A DNA stretch of 64,000 nt from Polaromonas sp. P2-4 (lineage in GTDB: Bacteria; Pseudomonadota; Gammaproteobacteria; Burkholderiales; Burkholderiaceae_C): NCBI GenBank assembly GCA_024703855.1, contig CP087965.1, forward strand, positions 2,720,001 to 2,784,000, written 5' to 3'. Shown one piece after another: positions 56,900-64,000 of the stretch (position 1 is the stretch's first letter; the number at the start of each line of letters is the position of its first letter). Under the pieces are notes generated by a model. That model made no database searches and had not been told where the DNA came from. It worked only from the letters and a program-made list of their open reading frames with translations. Position numbers and translations under genes: made by a program.

Positions 56900-58948
56900 A
56901 TGCACTCGCCTTATATTTATCCGCAAGAATTTGACGTGATCGTGGTCGGTGGTGGCCATGCCGGCACCGAGGCCGCGCTGGCCTCCAGCCGCATGGGCTG
57001 CAAGACCCTGCTGCTGACGCACAACATCGAAACGCTGGGCCAGATGAGCTGCAACCCCTCGATTGGTGGCATTGGCAAGGGCCACCTGGTCAAGGAAGTC
57101 GATGCCATGGGCGGCGCGATGGCGCTGGCCACCGACGAGGGCGGCATCCAGTTTCGCATTCTGAACAGCTCCAAAGGCCCGGCCGTGCGCGCCACCCGGG
57201 CGCAGGCCGACCGCATTTTGTACAAGGCGGCGATTCGCCGCAGGCTGGAGAACCAGCCCAATTTGTGGCTGTTTCAGCAGGCGGTCGATGACCTGATGGT
57301 GGAGGGCGACCGGGTGGTCGGCGCCGTCACCCAGGTTGGCATCAAGTTTCGCGCACGCACTGTGGTGCTGACGGCCGGGACTTTTCTGGACGGCAAGATC
57401 CATGTGGGCCTCAACAACTACGCGGCGGGCAGGGCAGGTGACCCGCCGGCGGTGTCGCTCTCTAGCAGGCTGAAAGAGCTCAAGCTGCCGCAGGGCCGCC
57501 TCAAAACCGGCACGCCGCCGCGCATTGACGGCCGCAGCATCGACTTCAGCAAGTGCACGGTGCAGCCGGGCGACGGCATGCCGGGCGGCGTCGGTGACGC
57601 GGTGCCGGTGTTCAGCTTCATGGGCGCTGGCATTGCGCATCCGCAGCAAATGCCGTGCTGGATCACCCATACCAACGCGCGCACGCACGAGATCATCCGC
57701 TCCGGCTTTGACCGCAGCCCGATGTTCACCGGCAAGATTGACGGCGTGGGCCCGCGTTACTGCCCGAGTGTGGAAGACAAGATCAACCGTTTTGCCGACA
57801 AGGAAAGCCACCAGATTTTCCTGGAGCCCGAAGGCCTGACCACGCACGAGATTTACCCCAATGGCATCTCGACCAGCCTGCCGTTTGACATCCAGTACGA
57901 CCTGGTGAGGTCCATGGTGGGGATGGAAAACGCCCACATTTTGCGGCCCGGCTACGCGATCGAATACGACTACTTCGACCCGCGTTCGCTGAAAACCACG
58001 TTTGAGACCCGCGCCATTGGCGGCCTGTTTTTCGCCGGGCAGATCAACGGCACCACCGGCTACGAAGAGGCAGCGGCCCAGGGCATGTTCGCCGGCATCA
58101 ATGCGGCGCTGCAGTGCCAGGGTAAAGACGCCTGGTTGCCCCGGCGCGATGAAGCCTACCTGGGCGTGCTGGTCGATGACCTGATTACCAAGGGCGTGAC
58201 CGAGCCCTACCGCATGTTCACCAGCCGGGCCGAGTTCCGCCTGATGCTGCGCGAAGACAACGCCGACATGCGACTGACCGAAAAAGGCCGCGAACTGGGC
58301 CTGGTCGATGACGCCCGCTGGGACGCCTTCAACCGCAAGCGCGACGCTGTTTCACGTGAAACAGAGCGGCTGCGCTCCATCTGGGTCAACCCCAACAACC
58401 TGGCGGTGGCCGAGGCCGAACGCGTTTTGGGAAAAGCCATTGAGCGCGAATACAACCTGGCCGATTTGCTGCGCCGCCCTGACGTGACTTACGCCGGGCT
58501 GATGTCGCTGGCTGAGGGTAAATATGCCAATCCCGATATTTCGCCAAGTCCGCCAAGTCCGGTTGTGCTGGCCGATGTTTCACGTGAAACTTCAAGTGAA
58601 AGCGCTTTGCCCGCGGACCTGGCTAAAAGCGTGATCGAGCAAATCGAAATTACCGCCAAGTACGCGGGCTATATTGATTTGCAAAAAGTCGAGGTCGAAC
58701 GGGCTGCTACGTATGAAAACCTCAAGTTGCCTGCCGACCTGGATTATTTGCAGGTGTCGGCCCTGAGTTTTGAGGCGCGCCAAACCCTGGCCAAACACCG
58801 GCCCGAAACGCTGGGCTTGGCCTCGCGGATCTCGGGCATTACGCCGGCGACGGTGTCGCTGCTGCTGGTGCACCTCAAAAAGAACCTGTGGCAAAACACC
58901 ATTCCCGCCAAAGTTTCTGAAAAAAACGCTGAAAAGACGGCGACCTGA
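56900..58948 (+). CDS. mnmG: tRNA uridine-5-carboxymethylaminomethyl(34) synthesis enzyme MnmG
   Basis: This intact protein of about 682 residues starts at the ATG at 56900, with AAGGAGG ending five bases upstream; the GTG at 56897 is too close. With MnmE it modifies U34 of several tRNAs. Motifs: FAD fold [20 protein letters not shown], family signatures [12 protein letters not shown] and [18 protein letters not shown]. Two parS sites lie inside its 3-prime third and encode VSRET both times. The C-terminal extra stretch [26 protein letters not shown] is a low-complexity insert that carries the second site. It overlaps rsmG (TGATG). Confidence 0.95.
   Translation: MHSPYIYPQEFDVIVVGGGHAGTEAALASSRMGCKTLLLTHNIETLGQMSCNPSIGGIGKGHLVKEVDAMGGAMALATDEGGIQFRILNSSKGPAVRATRAQADRILYKAAIRRRLENQPNLWLFQQAVDDLMVEGDRVVGAVTQVGIKFRARTVVLTAGTFLDGKIHVGLNNYAAGRAGDPPAVSLSSRLKELKLPQGRLKTGTPPRIDGRSIDFSKCTVQPGDGMPGGVGDAVPVFSFMGAGIAHPQQMPCWITHTNARTHEIIRSGFDRSPMFTGKIDGVGPRYCPSVEDKINRFADKESHQIFLEPEGLTTHEIYPNGISTSLPFDIQYDLVRSMVGMENAHILRPGYAIEYDYFDPRSLKTTFETRAIGGLFFAGQINGTTGYEEAAAQGMFAGINAALQCQGKDAWLPRRDEAYLGVLVDDLITKGVTEPYRMFTSRAEFRLMLREDNADMRLTEKGRELGLVDDARWDAFNRKRDAVSRETERLRSIWVNPNNLAVAEAERVLGKAIEREYNLADLLRRPDVTYAGLMSLAEGKYANPDISPSPPSPVVLADVSRETSSESALPADLAKSVIEQIEITAKYAGYIDLQKVEVERAATYENLKLPADLDYLQVSALSFEARQTLAKHRPETLGLASRISGITPATVSLLLVHLKKNLWQNTIPAKVSEKNAEKTAT
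58348..58363. promoter_or_regulatory. parS site 1 (perfect)
   Basis: The 16-bp palindrome TGTTTCACGTGAAACA matches the ParB-binding consensus at every position. It lies inside mnmG. Confidence 0.95.
58576..58591. promoter_or_regulatory. parS site 2
   Basis: TGTTTCACGTGAAACT, 15 of 16 consensus positions, inside mnmG and 228 bp from site 1. Confidence 0.9.
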
Positions 58949-59629
58949 TGGCTGGCGTTGAAAGAGATTTGCGCGCCGACTTGTTGGCTGGACTCAAAAC
59001 ACTGCAGCTGGAGTTGAGCGATCAGCAGATTGCTCAGCTGCTGGACTACCAAAACCTGATTGCGAAATGGACCAAGGTCTATAACCTGACGGCGGTGCGC
59101 GACCCGGCGGAAATGATGACGCACCATCTGCTCGACAGTCTGGCGGCGGTCGTGCCGTTGCAGCGCCATCTGCAAAAGGCCGGGCTGGAGCAGGGCGCTC
59201 ATCTGCTGGATGTCGGTTCCGGGGCGGGCTTGCCGGGTGTGGTGATGGCCATCTGCTGCCCGACGCTCAGCGTGACCTGCGTGGACACCGTGGCCAAAAA
59301 AGCCGCGTTCATCAAGCAGGCGGCATTGGCCTTGAAGCTGCCCAACCTCACCGGCCTGCACGCGGGTCGAATCCATTGAACAACCTTTTGATGTGATCTG
59401 CTCACGGGCCTTTGCCTCGCTGCTTGATTTCACCCAGTGGTCGGCTACCGCACTGGCGCCGCAGGGTGTCTGGATGGCCATGAAAGGCAAACATCCGGCG
59501 GATGAGCTGGCGGCCTTGCCGTCAGCGGTCGAAGTGTTTCACGTGGAACAGCTGCAGGTGCCGGGGCTGGATGCCGAGCGTTGCATTCTCTGGCTGCGGT
59601 CAACAAAAGAAGCTGCTGCGGCGCTGTAG
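58948..59629 (+). CDS. rsmG: 16S rRNA (guanine527-N7)-methyltransferase RsmG (one frameshift)
   Basis: RsmG methylates G527 of 16S rRNA using S-adenosylmethionine. The ATG at 58948 reads [20 protein letters not shown]. The family block NLTAVRDPAEMMTHHLLDSLA and the SAM motif LLDVGSGAGLPGVVMA are clean. At about 59368 one C is missing (GCG.GGTCGAA), and the rest continues RVESIEQPFDVICSRAFASLLDF to the stop at 59629. Corrected length about 227. This conserved gene being broken by one base argues for a sequence error. A third parS site is embedded near its end. Confidence 0.92.
59535..59550. promoter_or_regulatory. parS site 3 (one mismatch)
   Basis: TGTTTCACGTGGAACA, 15 of 16 positions, inside rsmG; it encodes VFHVEQ. 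Confidence 0.85.
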
Positions 59630-59687
59630 CCAGCAACCCCTGTCGTAAACTCGAGCCTCTCTTCTTTTCTTCTTCTGGGGAAATTCC

Positions 59688-60314
59688 ATGCTGGGCTCAT
59701 TCGTCGGCGTTGCCGACTACGGCGCTTTTGTTGTCGCCATCATCGTGTTTTTGCTGATCCCCGGGCCCGGCAACCTGGCGCTGATTACCTCCACCAGCAA
59801 GGGCGGCATCGCCGGCGGCCTGGGCGCCACTTTGGGCGTGATCGCCGGGGACCAGGTCTTGCTCTGGGCCGCCGTGGCCGGCGTGTCTGCCGTGATGGCG
59901 GCTTACCCGACAGCCTTTCATGCGGTGCAGTGGCTGGGCGCCATCTACCTGACCTGGCTGGGCCTCAAGATGCTGATCGCCAAACACGGCGACGCGCCCA
60001 TTTTGCAGATCAAGCCGCGGCACTACTTGCGCCAGGCGCTGCTGATCACCTTGCTCAACCCCAAGGCGATTGTGTTTTACATGGCCTTTTTCCCGCTGTT
60101 TGTAGACCCGGCCCAGCACCAGGGCCTGAAAACCTTTGGCGTGATGGCGGCCACCATTGCGGTGCTGACTTTTTTGTACGGCCTGGTGGCCGTGCTGCTG
60201 ACTTACTACCTGGCCGAGCGCATCCGGGCCAACCCGAAAATCTCGGCCACGCTGGAAAAAGCCGCGGGCATGTTTTTGATCGGCTTCGGCATCAAGCTGG
60301 CTATTTCCAGGTAG
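59688..60314 (+). CDS. LysE/RhtB-family amino-acid exporter
   Basis: This intact 208-residue, six-helix exporter begins MLGSFVGVADYGAFVVAIIVFLLIPGPGNLALITSTSKGG, where IPGPGNLALI is the family signature. It also has LNPKAIVFYMAFFPLFVDP. Substrates of the family are amino acids such as threonine, homoserine or lysine; not decidable here. It lies between rsmG and parA, an arrangement I recall in Comamonadaceae. Confidence 0.9.
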   Translation: MLGSFVGVADYGAFVVAIIVFLLIPGPGNLALITSTSKGGIAGGLGATLGVIAGDQVLLWAAVAGVSAVMAAYPTAFHAVQWLGAIYLTWLGLKMLIAKHGDAPILQIKPRHYLRQALLITLLNPKAIVFYMAFFPLFVDPAQHQGLKTFGVMAATIAVLTFLYGLVAVLLTYYLAERIRANPKISATLEKAAGMFLIGFGIKLAISR

Positions 60315-60336
60315 TTCGGCGGAGCAGTCCGCCGAA
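60315..60336. terminator. Perfect GC-rich hairpin after the LysE gene
   Basis: TTCGGCGGA (60315-60323) and TCCGCCGAA (60328-60336) form a nine-pair stem with a GCAG loop, directly after the stop. Two further TTCGCCGAAG/TCCGGC half-units follow to 60359. There is no U-run, so it is a repeat-like or rho-dependent end. Confidence 0.6.
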
Positions 60337-60406
60337 GTAGTTCGCCGAAGTAGTCCGGCAATCCCCCTGTCATCTCTCTCAACAGAACAACAACTAAAAA
60401 CACCAC

Positions 60407-61177
60407 ATGGCCAAAATATTCTGCGTTGCCAACCAAAAGGGCGGGGTGGGCAAAACCACCACCACAGTCAATCTGGCAGCGGGTTTGGCCCTGGTCGGCC
60501 AGCGCGTGCTGATGGTTGACCTGGACCCGCAGGGCAATGCCACCATGGGCTCGGGCGTGGACAAACGCAAGCTTGAACTCACGGTGTACGACGTGCTGCT
60601 TGAATCGGCGTCAGTCATGGAAGCACGTGTGCGCAGCGAGAAGTGTGGTTATGACGTGCTGGGCGCCAACCGCGAACTGGCCGGTGCCGAGGTCGAACTG
60701 GTCGAAGTCGAGCGCCGCGAAAAACGCTTGAAGCTGGCGCTGGCTGAAGTCGCCACGGACTACGACTTCATGCTGATCGACTGCCCGCCGTCTTTAAGCA
60801 TGCTGACGCTCAATGGCTTGTGCTGCGCGCACGGCGTGATCGTGCCCATGCAGTGCGAGTACTTTGCGCTCGAAGGCCTCACCGACCTGGTTAACACCAT
60901 CAAGCAGGTGCATGCCAACCTGAACAAGGACTTGCAGATCATCGGCCTGTTGCGCGTGATGTTTGACCCGCGCATCACCTTGCAGCAGCAGGTCAGCGAG
61001 CAGCTTAAAGAGCATTTTGCCGAGAAGGTGTTCAACACCGTCATCCCGCGCAATGTGCGCCTGGCCGAAGCACCCAGCTACGGCCTGCCCGGTGTGGTGT
61101 TCGACCCGTCCTCCAAAGGCGCGCAGGCTTTTGTGGCTTTTGCCGAAGAAATGGTGGAACGCATCAAAGGCATGTGA
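60407..61177 (+). CDS. parA: Chromosome partitioning ATPase ParA (Soj)
   Basis: This intact 256-residue Walker-type ATPase begins MAKIFCVANQKGGVGKTTTTVNLAAGLA (deviant Walker A KGGVGKTT). It also has VDLDPQGNATMGSG, the IDCPPSLSMLTLNGL Walker B region and the PRNVRLAEAPSYGLP end typical of chromosomal ParA. It works with ParB bound at parS to segregate the origin region. Transcription probably continues into the hydrolase and parB. Confidence 0.96.
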   Translation: MAKIFCVANQKGGVGKTTTTVNLAAGLALVGQRVLMVDLDPQGNATMGSGVDKRKLELTVYDVLLESASVMEARVRSEKCGYDVLGANRELAGAEVELVEVERREKRLKLALAEVATDYDFMLIDCPPSLSMLTLNGLCCAHGVIVPMQCEYFALEGLTDLVNTIKQVHANLNKDLQIIGLLRVMFDPRITLQQQVSEQLKEHFAEKVFNTVIPRNVRLAEAPSYGLPGVVFDPSSKGAQAFVAFAEEMVERIKGM

Positions 61178-61201
61178 TTTTCGCTTTTATAGACAAATAA
61201 T

Positions 61202-61249
61202 GCCTGTAGCCCATGCAGAACGGGCGCAAACAGCTATTAAAAAGATAGC
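61202..61249 (+). repeat. Dispersed palindromic repeat, copy 6
   Basis: It has the leader GCCTGTAGCCCATGCAGAACGG, as in copy 1, and the core GCTATTAAAAAGATAGC at 61233-61249. It lies between parA and the hydrolase gene. Confidence 0.75.
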
Positions 61250-61269
61250 AGATTAAAACTTCACAACGC

Positions 61270-61809
61270 ATGAAACCCCGCAACGTCCTGATTCTTCCCG
61301 GCTGGCAAAACAGCGACCCTGAGCACTGGCAAAGCCGCTGGGAGCGGGCGCATGGCTATACGCGTGTGGAGCAGCATGACTGGATGCGACCACTGCGCGG
61401 CGACTGGATCGCGCGGCTTGAAGAGGTGCTGCTGTCGTGTGACGGACCCGCCGTGCTGGTGGCCCACAGCCTGGGCTGCATCCACATTGCGGCATGGGCT
61501 TCCCATTCCAGAAATACGCACCGCGTCAAAGGCGCACTGCTGGTGGCGCCGCCCGATGTAGAGCGCGATGATGTGCGCCAGATGCTGCCCAGCTGGGCGC
61601 CGGTGCCGCAACACCAGCTGCCTTTTAAAACCGTGCTGTTCGCCAGCAGCGACGACCCCTTTTGCGCGCCGGAGCGAGCCCGGCAGTTTGCCACGGCCTG
61701 GGGCGCTGAGCTGCTGGACGCCGGCCCGCGTGGCCACCTCAATGCCGCGAGCGGGCTGGATGATTGGCCGACTGCGCACGACCAGCTGCAAGGCCTGATG
61801 CGGTGGTGA
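61270..61809 (+). CDS. RBBP9/YdeN-family alpha/beta hydrolase
   Basis: This intact 179-residue serine hydrolase starts MKPRNVLILPGWQNSDPEHWQSRWE, the family's opening. The nucleophile is in LVAHSLGCIH, the Asp in ASSDDPFCAPERA and the His in GPRGHLNAASGL. It sits between parA and parB, an order found in related genomes. Natural substrate unknown. Confidence 0.9.
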   Translation: MKPRNVLILPGWQNSDPEHWQSRWERAHGYTRVEQHDWMRPLRGDWIARLEEVLLSCDGPAVLVAHSLGCIHIAAWASHSRNTHRVKGALLVAPPDVERDDVRQMLPSWAPVPQHQLPFKTVLFASSDDPFCAPERARQFATAWGAELLDAGPRGHLNAASGLDDWPTAHDQLQGLMRW

Positions 61810-61868
61810 AGGGTGCCAGGTGACGCATAGCGCACCACCCAATTTGTATTAAAGAAAGACAAGACAAC

Positions 61869-62814
61869 ATGGTCACGAAAAAACCAAAAGGCCTGGGCCG
61901 CGGACTGGAAGCCTTGCTGGGCCCCAAGGTCAGCGAATCTGCCGACGCGAGCGATACCCACTTTGGCGCCAGCAGCAGCGCGACCAGCCCCGGCCTGCCG
62001 GCTTCGCTGCGGCTGGCCGACATGGTCCCCGGCCAGTACCAGCCGCGCACCCGCATGGACGAGGGCGCGCTATACGAGCTGGCCGAATCCATCAAGGTGC
62101 AGGGCATCATGCAGCCGATTTTGGTGCGGCGCCTGAACAGTGGTGCGCACGACGGCAAGTACGAAATCATCGCCGGCGAGCAGCGCTACCGCGCGGCCAA
62201 AATTGCCGGCCTGGACAGCGTGCCGGTGCTGGTGCGCGACGTGCCCGACGAGTCGGCCGCGGCCATGGCCCTGATTGAAAACATCCAGCGCGAAGACCTG
62301 AATCCGCTGGAAGAGGCCCAAGGTTTGCAACGTCTGGTGAAAGAGTTTGGGCTCACTCACGAATTGGCGGCGAAAGCCGTCGGCCGCTCGGAGCGCTGCC
62401 TCCAACCTGCTGCGCCTGCTGAACCTGGCCGACCCGGTGCAGACCATGCTGATGGCCGGTGACATCGACATGGGCCACGCCCGCGCCCTGCTGGCGCTGG
62501 ACCGTGCCACGCAAATCACCGCGGCCAACCAGATCTCGGCCAAAAAGATGTCGGTGCGCGAGACGGAAAGCCTGGTCAAAAAACTCAGCGCCGAGTTCTC
62601 GCTGAAACCGCAAAAAGCCGCTAAGGAAAAATCCCACGACACCAGCCGCGTCGAAGAAGAGCTGGCCGACCTGCTGATGGCCGAGGTGGAAGTGCGCATC
62701 AAAAAGCAGGTCAAACGCAACGGCCGGCGCGAAGAGATGGGCGAGGTGGCGATCCAGTTTGCCTCGATGGACGAGCTGAACGGGTTGATCGACAGGCTGC
62801 GCGGGGACAAGTAA
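61869..62814 (+). CDS. parB: Chromosome partitioning protein ParB (one frameshift)
   Basis: ParB is the CTP-dependent DNA clamp that loads at parS and spreads. The ATG at 61869 reads MVTKKPKGLGRGLEALLGP. Motifs: LRLADMVPGQYQPRTRMDEGALYELAESIK, the CTP-pocket GEQRYRAAKIAGL and ALIENIQREDLNPLEEAQG. The helix-turn-helix (GLTHELAAKAVGRS..AASNLLRLLNL) is split by a one-base loss at about 62392 (TCG.GGAGC). The C-terminal dimer domain is intact to the stop at 62814. Corrected length about 315. The three nearby parS sites are its targets. Confidence 0.94.
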
Positions 62815-63079
62815 ATCGCGTCGCGGCGGCGGTGCCAAACCTGGCCGCCGTGATGAATGTCCGCGGTGGGTGGACCGCCAACTTGCACCAACGAACAATC
62901 GCAAAGCAGCGACTGCGGACTTTCGGGACCCTCCGTCAAATGGAGGATGTTCCAACTACAAAGTTTGGTCGAGAATCGCTGCAAATGTAGTTCGAGCGAT
63001 TTCTTAAAAGTTGCCGGGTTTGTCGCTATTTTTAATGGAGCAAACTATCCAAGTGAGACACGCGTAGATGCCAGTTTTT
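62815..63079. other. Spacer after parB
   Basis: No gene is visible in this first part of the 453-bp gap between parB and the recombinase. CGGCGGC...GCCGCCG arms around 62824-62851 could form a terminator stem for parB. The following AT-richer part (62960-63079) is unlike the surrounding GC-rich DNA and may be the edge of an inserted element. Confidence 0.45.
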
Positions 63080-63138
63080 TTAGTTCAAGTTGCCACGTTA
63101 TGCCGCAGCACCTTGCGGTATACATTACGTTGAACTAA
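63080..63138. repeat. attC-like imperfect inverted repeat
   Basis: The outer arms TTAGTTCAA (63080-63088) and TTGAACTAA (63130-63138) are perfect complements. Inner arms CGTTATG-CCGCA and TGCGG-..-CATTACG pair with a mismatch, a bulge and a six-base loop. GTTGAAC at 63129-63135 fits the GTTRRRY core of integron attC sites, but the opposite core (GTTCAAG) has one mismatch to RYYYAAC. Confidence 0.5.
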
Positions 63139-63145
63139 ACCGCTG

Positions 63146-63185
63146 ACGCGGTGGCTGGTCCTCACAGGCCGCCACCGCGTTTTTG
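63146..63185 (+). terminator. Rho-independent terminator
   Basis: ACGCGGTGGC and GCCACCGCGT make a ten-pair GC-rich stem with a small inner stem (GG..CC), followed by TTTTG. It is 60 bases upstream of the recombinase ribosome site and would stop transcripts arriving from the parB side. Confidence 0.8.
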
Positions 63186-63267
63186 TTTGCGCGTGACTTG
63201 CGGCGAAAGGCGTTGAGGGCAAGCCTTCGGGCTGGGGAATATTCCCCGGCTTTGAAGGAGAAACCTC

Positions 63268-64000
63268 ATGACTGAACTTCGCCAACGCATGCTCGACGCG
63301 ATGGTGCAAAGGGGCTTTGCACTGCGAACCCAAGAGAGTTACGTGCAGGCCATTCGACGCATGGCCAAGTACTACCGGCGCGACCCAGCAACCTACACCC
63401 CCGAAGAAGTGCAGGCCTATTTGCTGCACATGGTCAAGGACAAGAATCTGTCCTACAGCACCATGAACCAGGCAGCGTGCGCGGCCCAATTCCTGTTTCA
63501 AACCGTGCTCGGACATGGACGAGAGCACTTTTAGGTTTCATTTGCCAAGGTTGCGGCCAAACAACCTGAACTGCTCGCCAGAGAAGAAATCACGCGCCTG
63601 TTTGCGGCCTGCCCCCATCCGGCGCGGCGCATGCTGCTGCAAACCATTTACGCCACGGGCTTGCGAGTCAGCGAAGCCTGCGCCCTAAAGGTGAGTGACA
63701 TCGACAGCCACCGTGACCGCATGTGTGTGCGCGTGGACTGCGGCAAGGGCGGCAAAGGCCGCTACACCCTGTTGAGCTCCTCGCTGCTGGAACTGCTGCG
63801 CTGTTACGTGCGCTGCGAACGTCCCAGCACCTGGCTGTTTACCGACAACAGCGCTCAGCAACCCATGTACATAGACATGGCCCAACGCGCCTACCGCGGG
63901 GCCTGTGCGCGGGCGGGCATCACCAAGACCGGTGGCGTGCATACCCTGCGCCACTGCTTTGCAACCCATCTCCTGGAAGGCGGGGTGGACCTCTACACCA
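63268..64000 (+). CDS. Tyrosine recombinase, N-terminal and part of catalytic domain (partial, frameshifted)
   Basis: The ATG at 63268 follows AAGGAG (MTELRQRMLDAMVQRGFALRTQESYVQAIRRMAKYY). The SAM-like N-terminal domain is followed by an apparent TAG at 63532. One extra base at about 63515 and one missing at about 63547 give ESTFRFHLP and then AAKQPELLAREEITRLFAACPHPARR, without a stop. Catalytic residues visible: Arg in ATGLRVSEACAL, Lys in CGKGGKGRYT, and HTLRHCFATHLLEGG; the Tyr lies beyond the window. The sequence resembles the recombinases that accompany IS91-type elements. It may be the left gene of such an element. Confidence 0.85.

Noticed and set aside
56036..57937. 633-codon minus-strand frame
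   Set aside because: Only the last 192 codons (FMN reductase) are real; the rest is antisense to mnmG.
59360..59376. tRNA T-loop-like GGTCGAATCC
   Set aside because: It lies inside rsmG and no cloverleaf can be formed around it.

Overview
The window looks like chromosome of a high-GC betaproteobacterium of the Burkholderiales, most likely family Comamonadaceae (Polaromonas/Rhodoferax/Variovorax-like). This rests on the thiamin operon layout, the mnmG-rsmG-LysE-parA-hydrolase-parB order with parS sites, Bug-type (TctC) receptors, and a family of small palindromic repeats that I associate with this group. No tRNA, rRNA, CRISPR array or prophage was seen. No species is claimed.

Layout. 1-1538: a secreted-protein start and rdgC. 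1636-6932: TPP riboswitch and thiC-thiO-thiS-thiG-thiE. 7006-9336: hemerythrin protein, HAD hydrolase, AraC regulator, cupin. 9346-44569: a large accessory catabolic island. 44670-56614: mixed genes (AsmA-like, DUF1328, transglutaminase, an intact IS630 element, aldolase/symporter/HD operon, regulators, DUF1127, TctC receptor, FMN reductase). 56900-62814: origin-proximal mnmG-rsmG-LysE-parA-hydrolase-parB with three parS sites. 62815-64000: a hairpin-rich spacer and the start of a tyrosine recombinase.

The island is built from repeated modules for oxidising and transaminating amino-acid-like compounds. It holds two tandem copies of a three-subunit FAD/[2Fe-2S] dehydrogenase (opine oxidase / D-hydroxyproline dehydrogenase type) on either side of a LysR gene. 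Two class III aminotransferase genes each precede an Lrp regulator, and a third Lrp gene follows an aminotransferase stump. There is a HAD-kinase-aminotransferase operon resembling hydroxylysine kinase plus a phospho-lyase-type enzyme, and a cupin-FAD oxidase-racemase operon. A final operon combines HAD, FAD oxidase, a peptide-type ABC transporter, aldehyde dehydrogenases and an ene-reductase. Scars of duplication are visible: a 642-bp direct repeat with a truncated aminotransferase, a second substrate-binding-protein gene flanked by stumps of its former HAD and permease neighbours, and an ISL3 remnant.

About half of the larger genes need one or more indels to be read through, housekeeping genes (thiC, rsmG, parB) included. 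Many of these indels are loss of one CG pair from a GCGC run. I read most of them as consensus error rather than gene death, and list such genes as CDS with the shift positions. Shift positions are accurate to roughly 10 bases. Frames were joined by eye against remembered family sequences.
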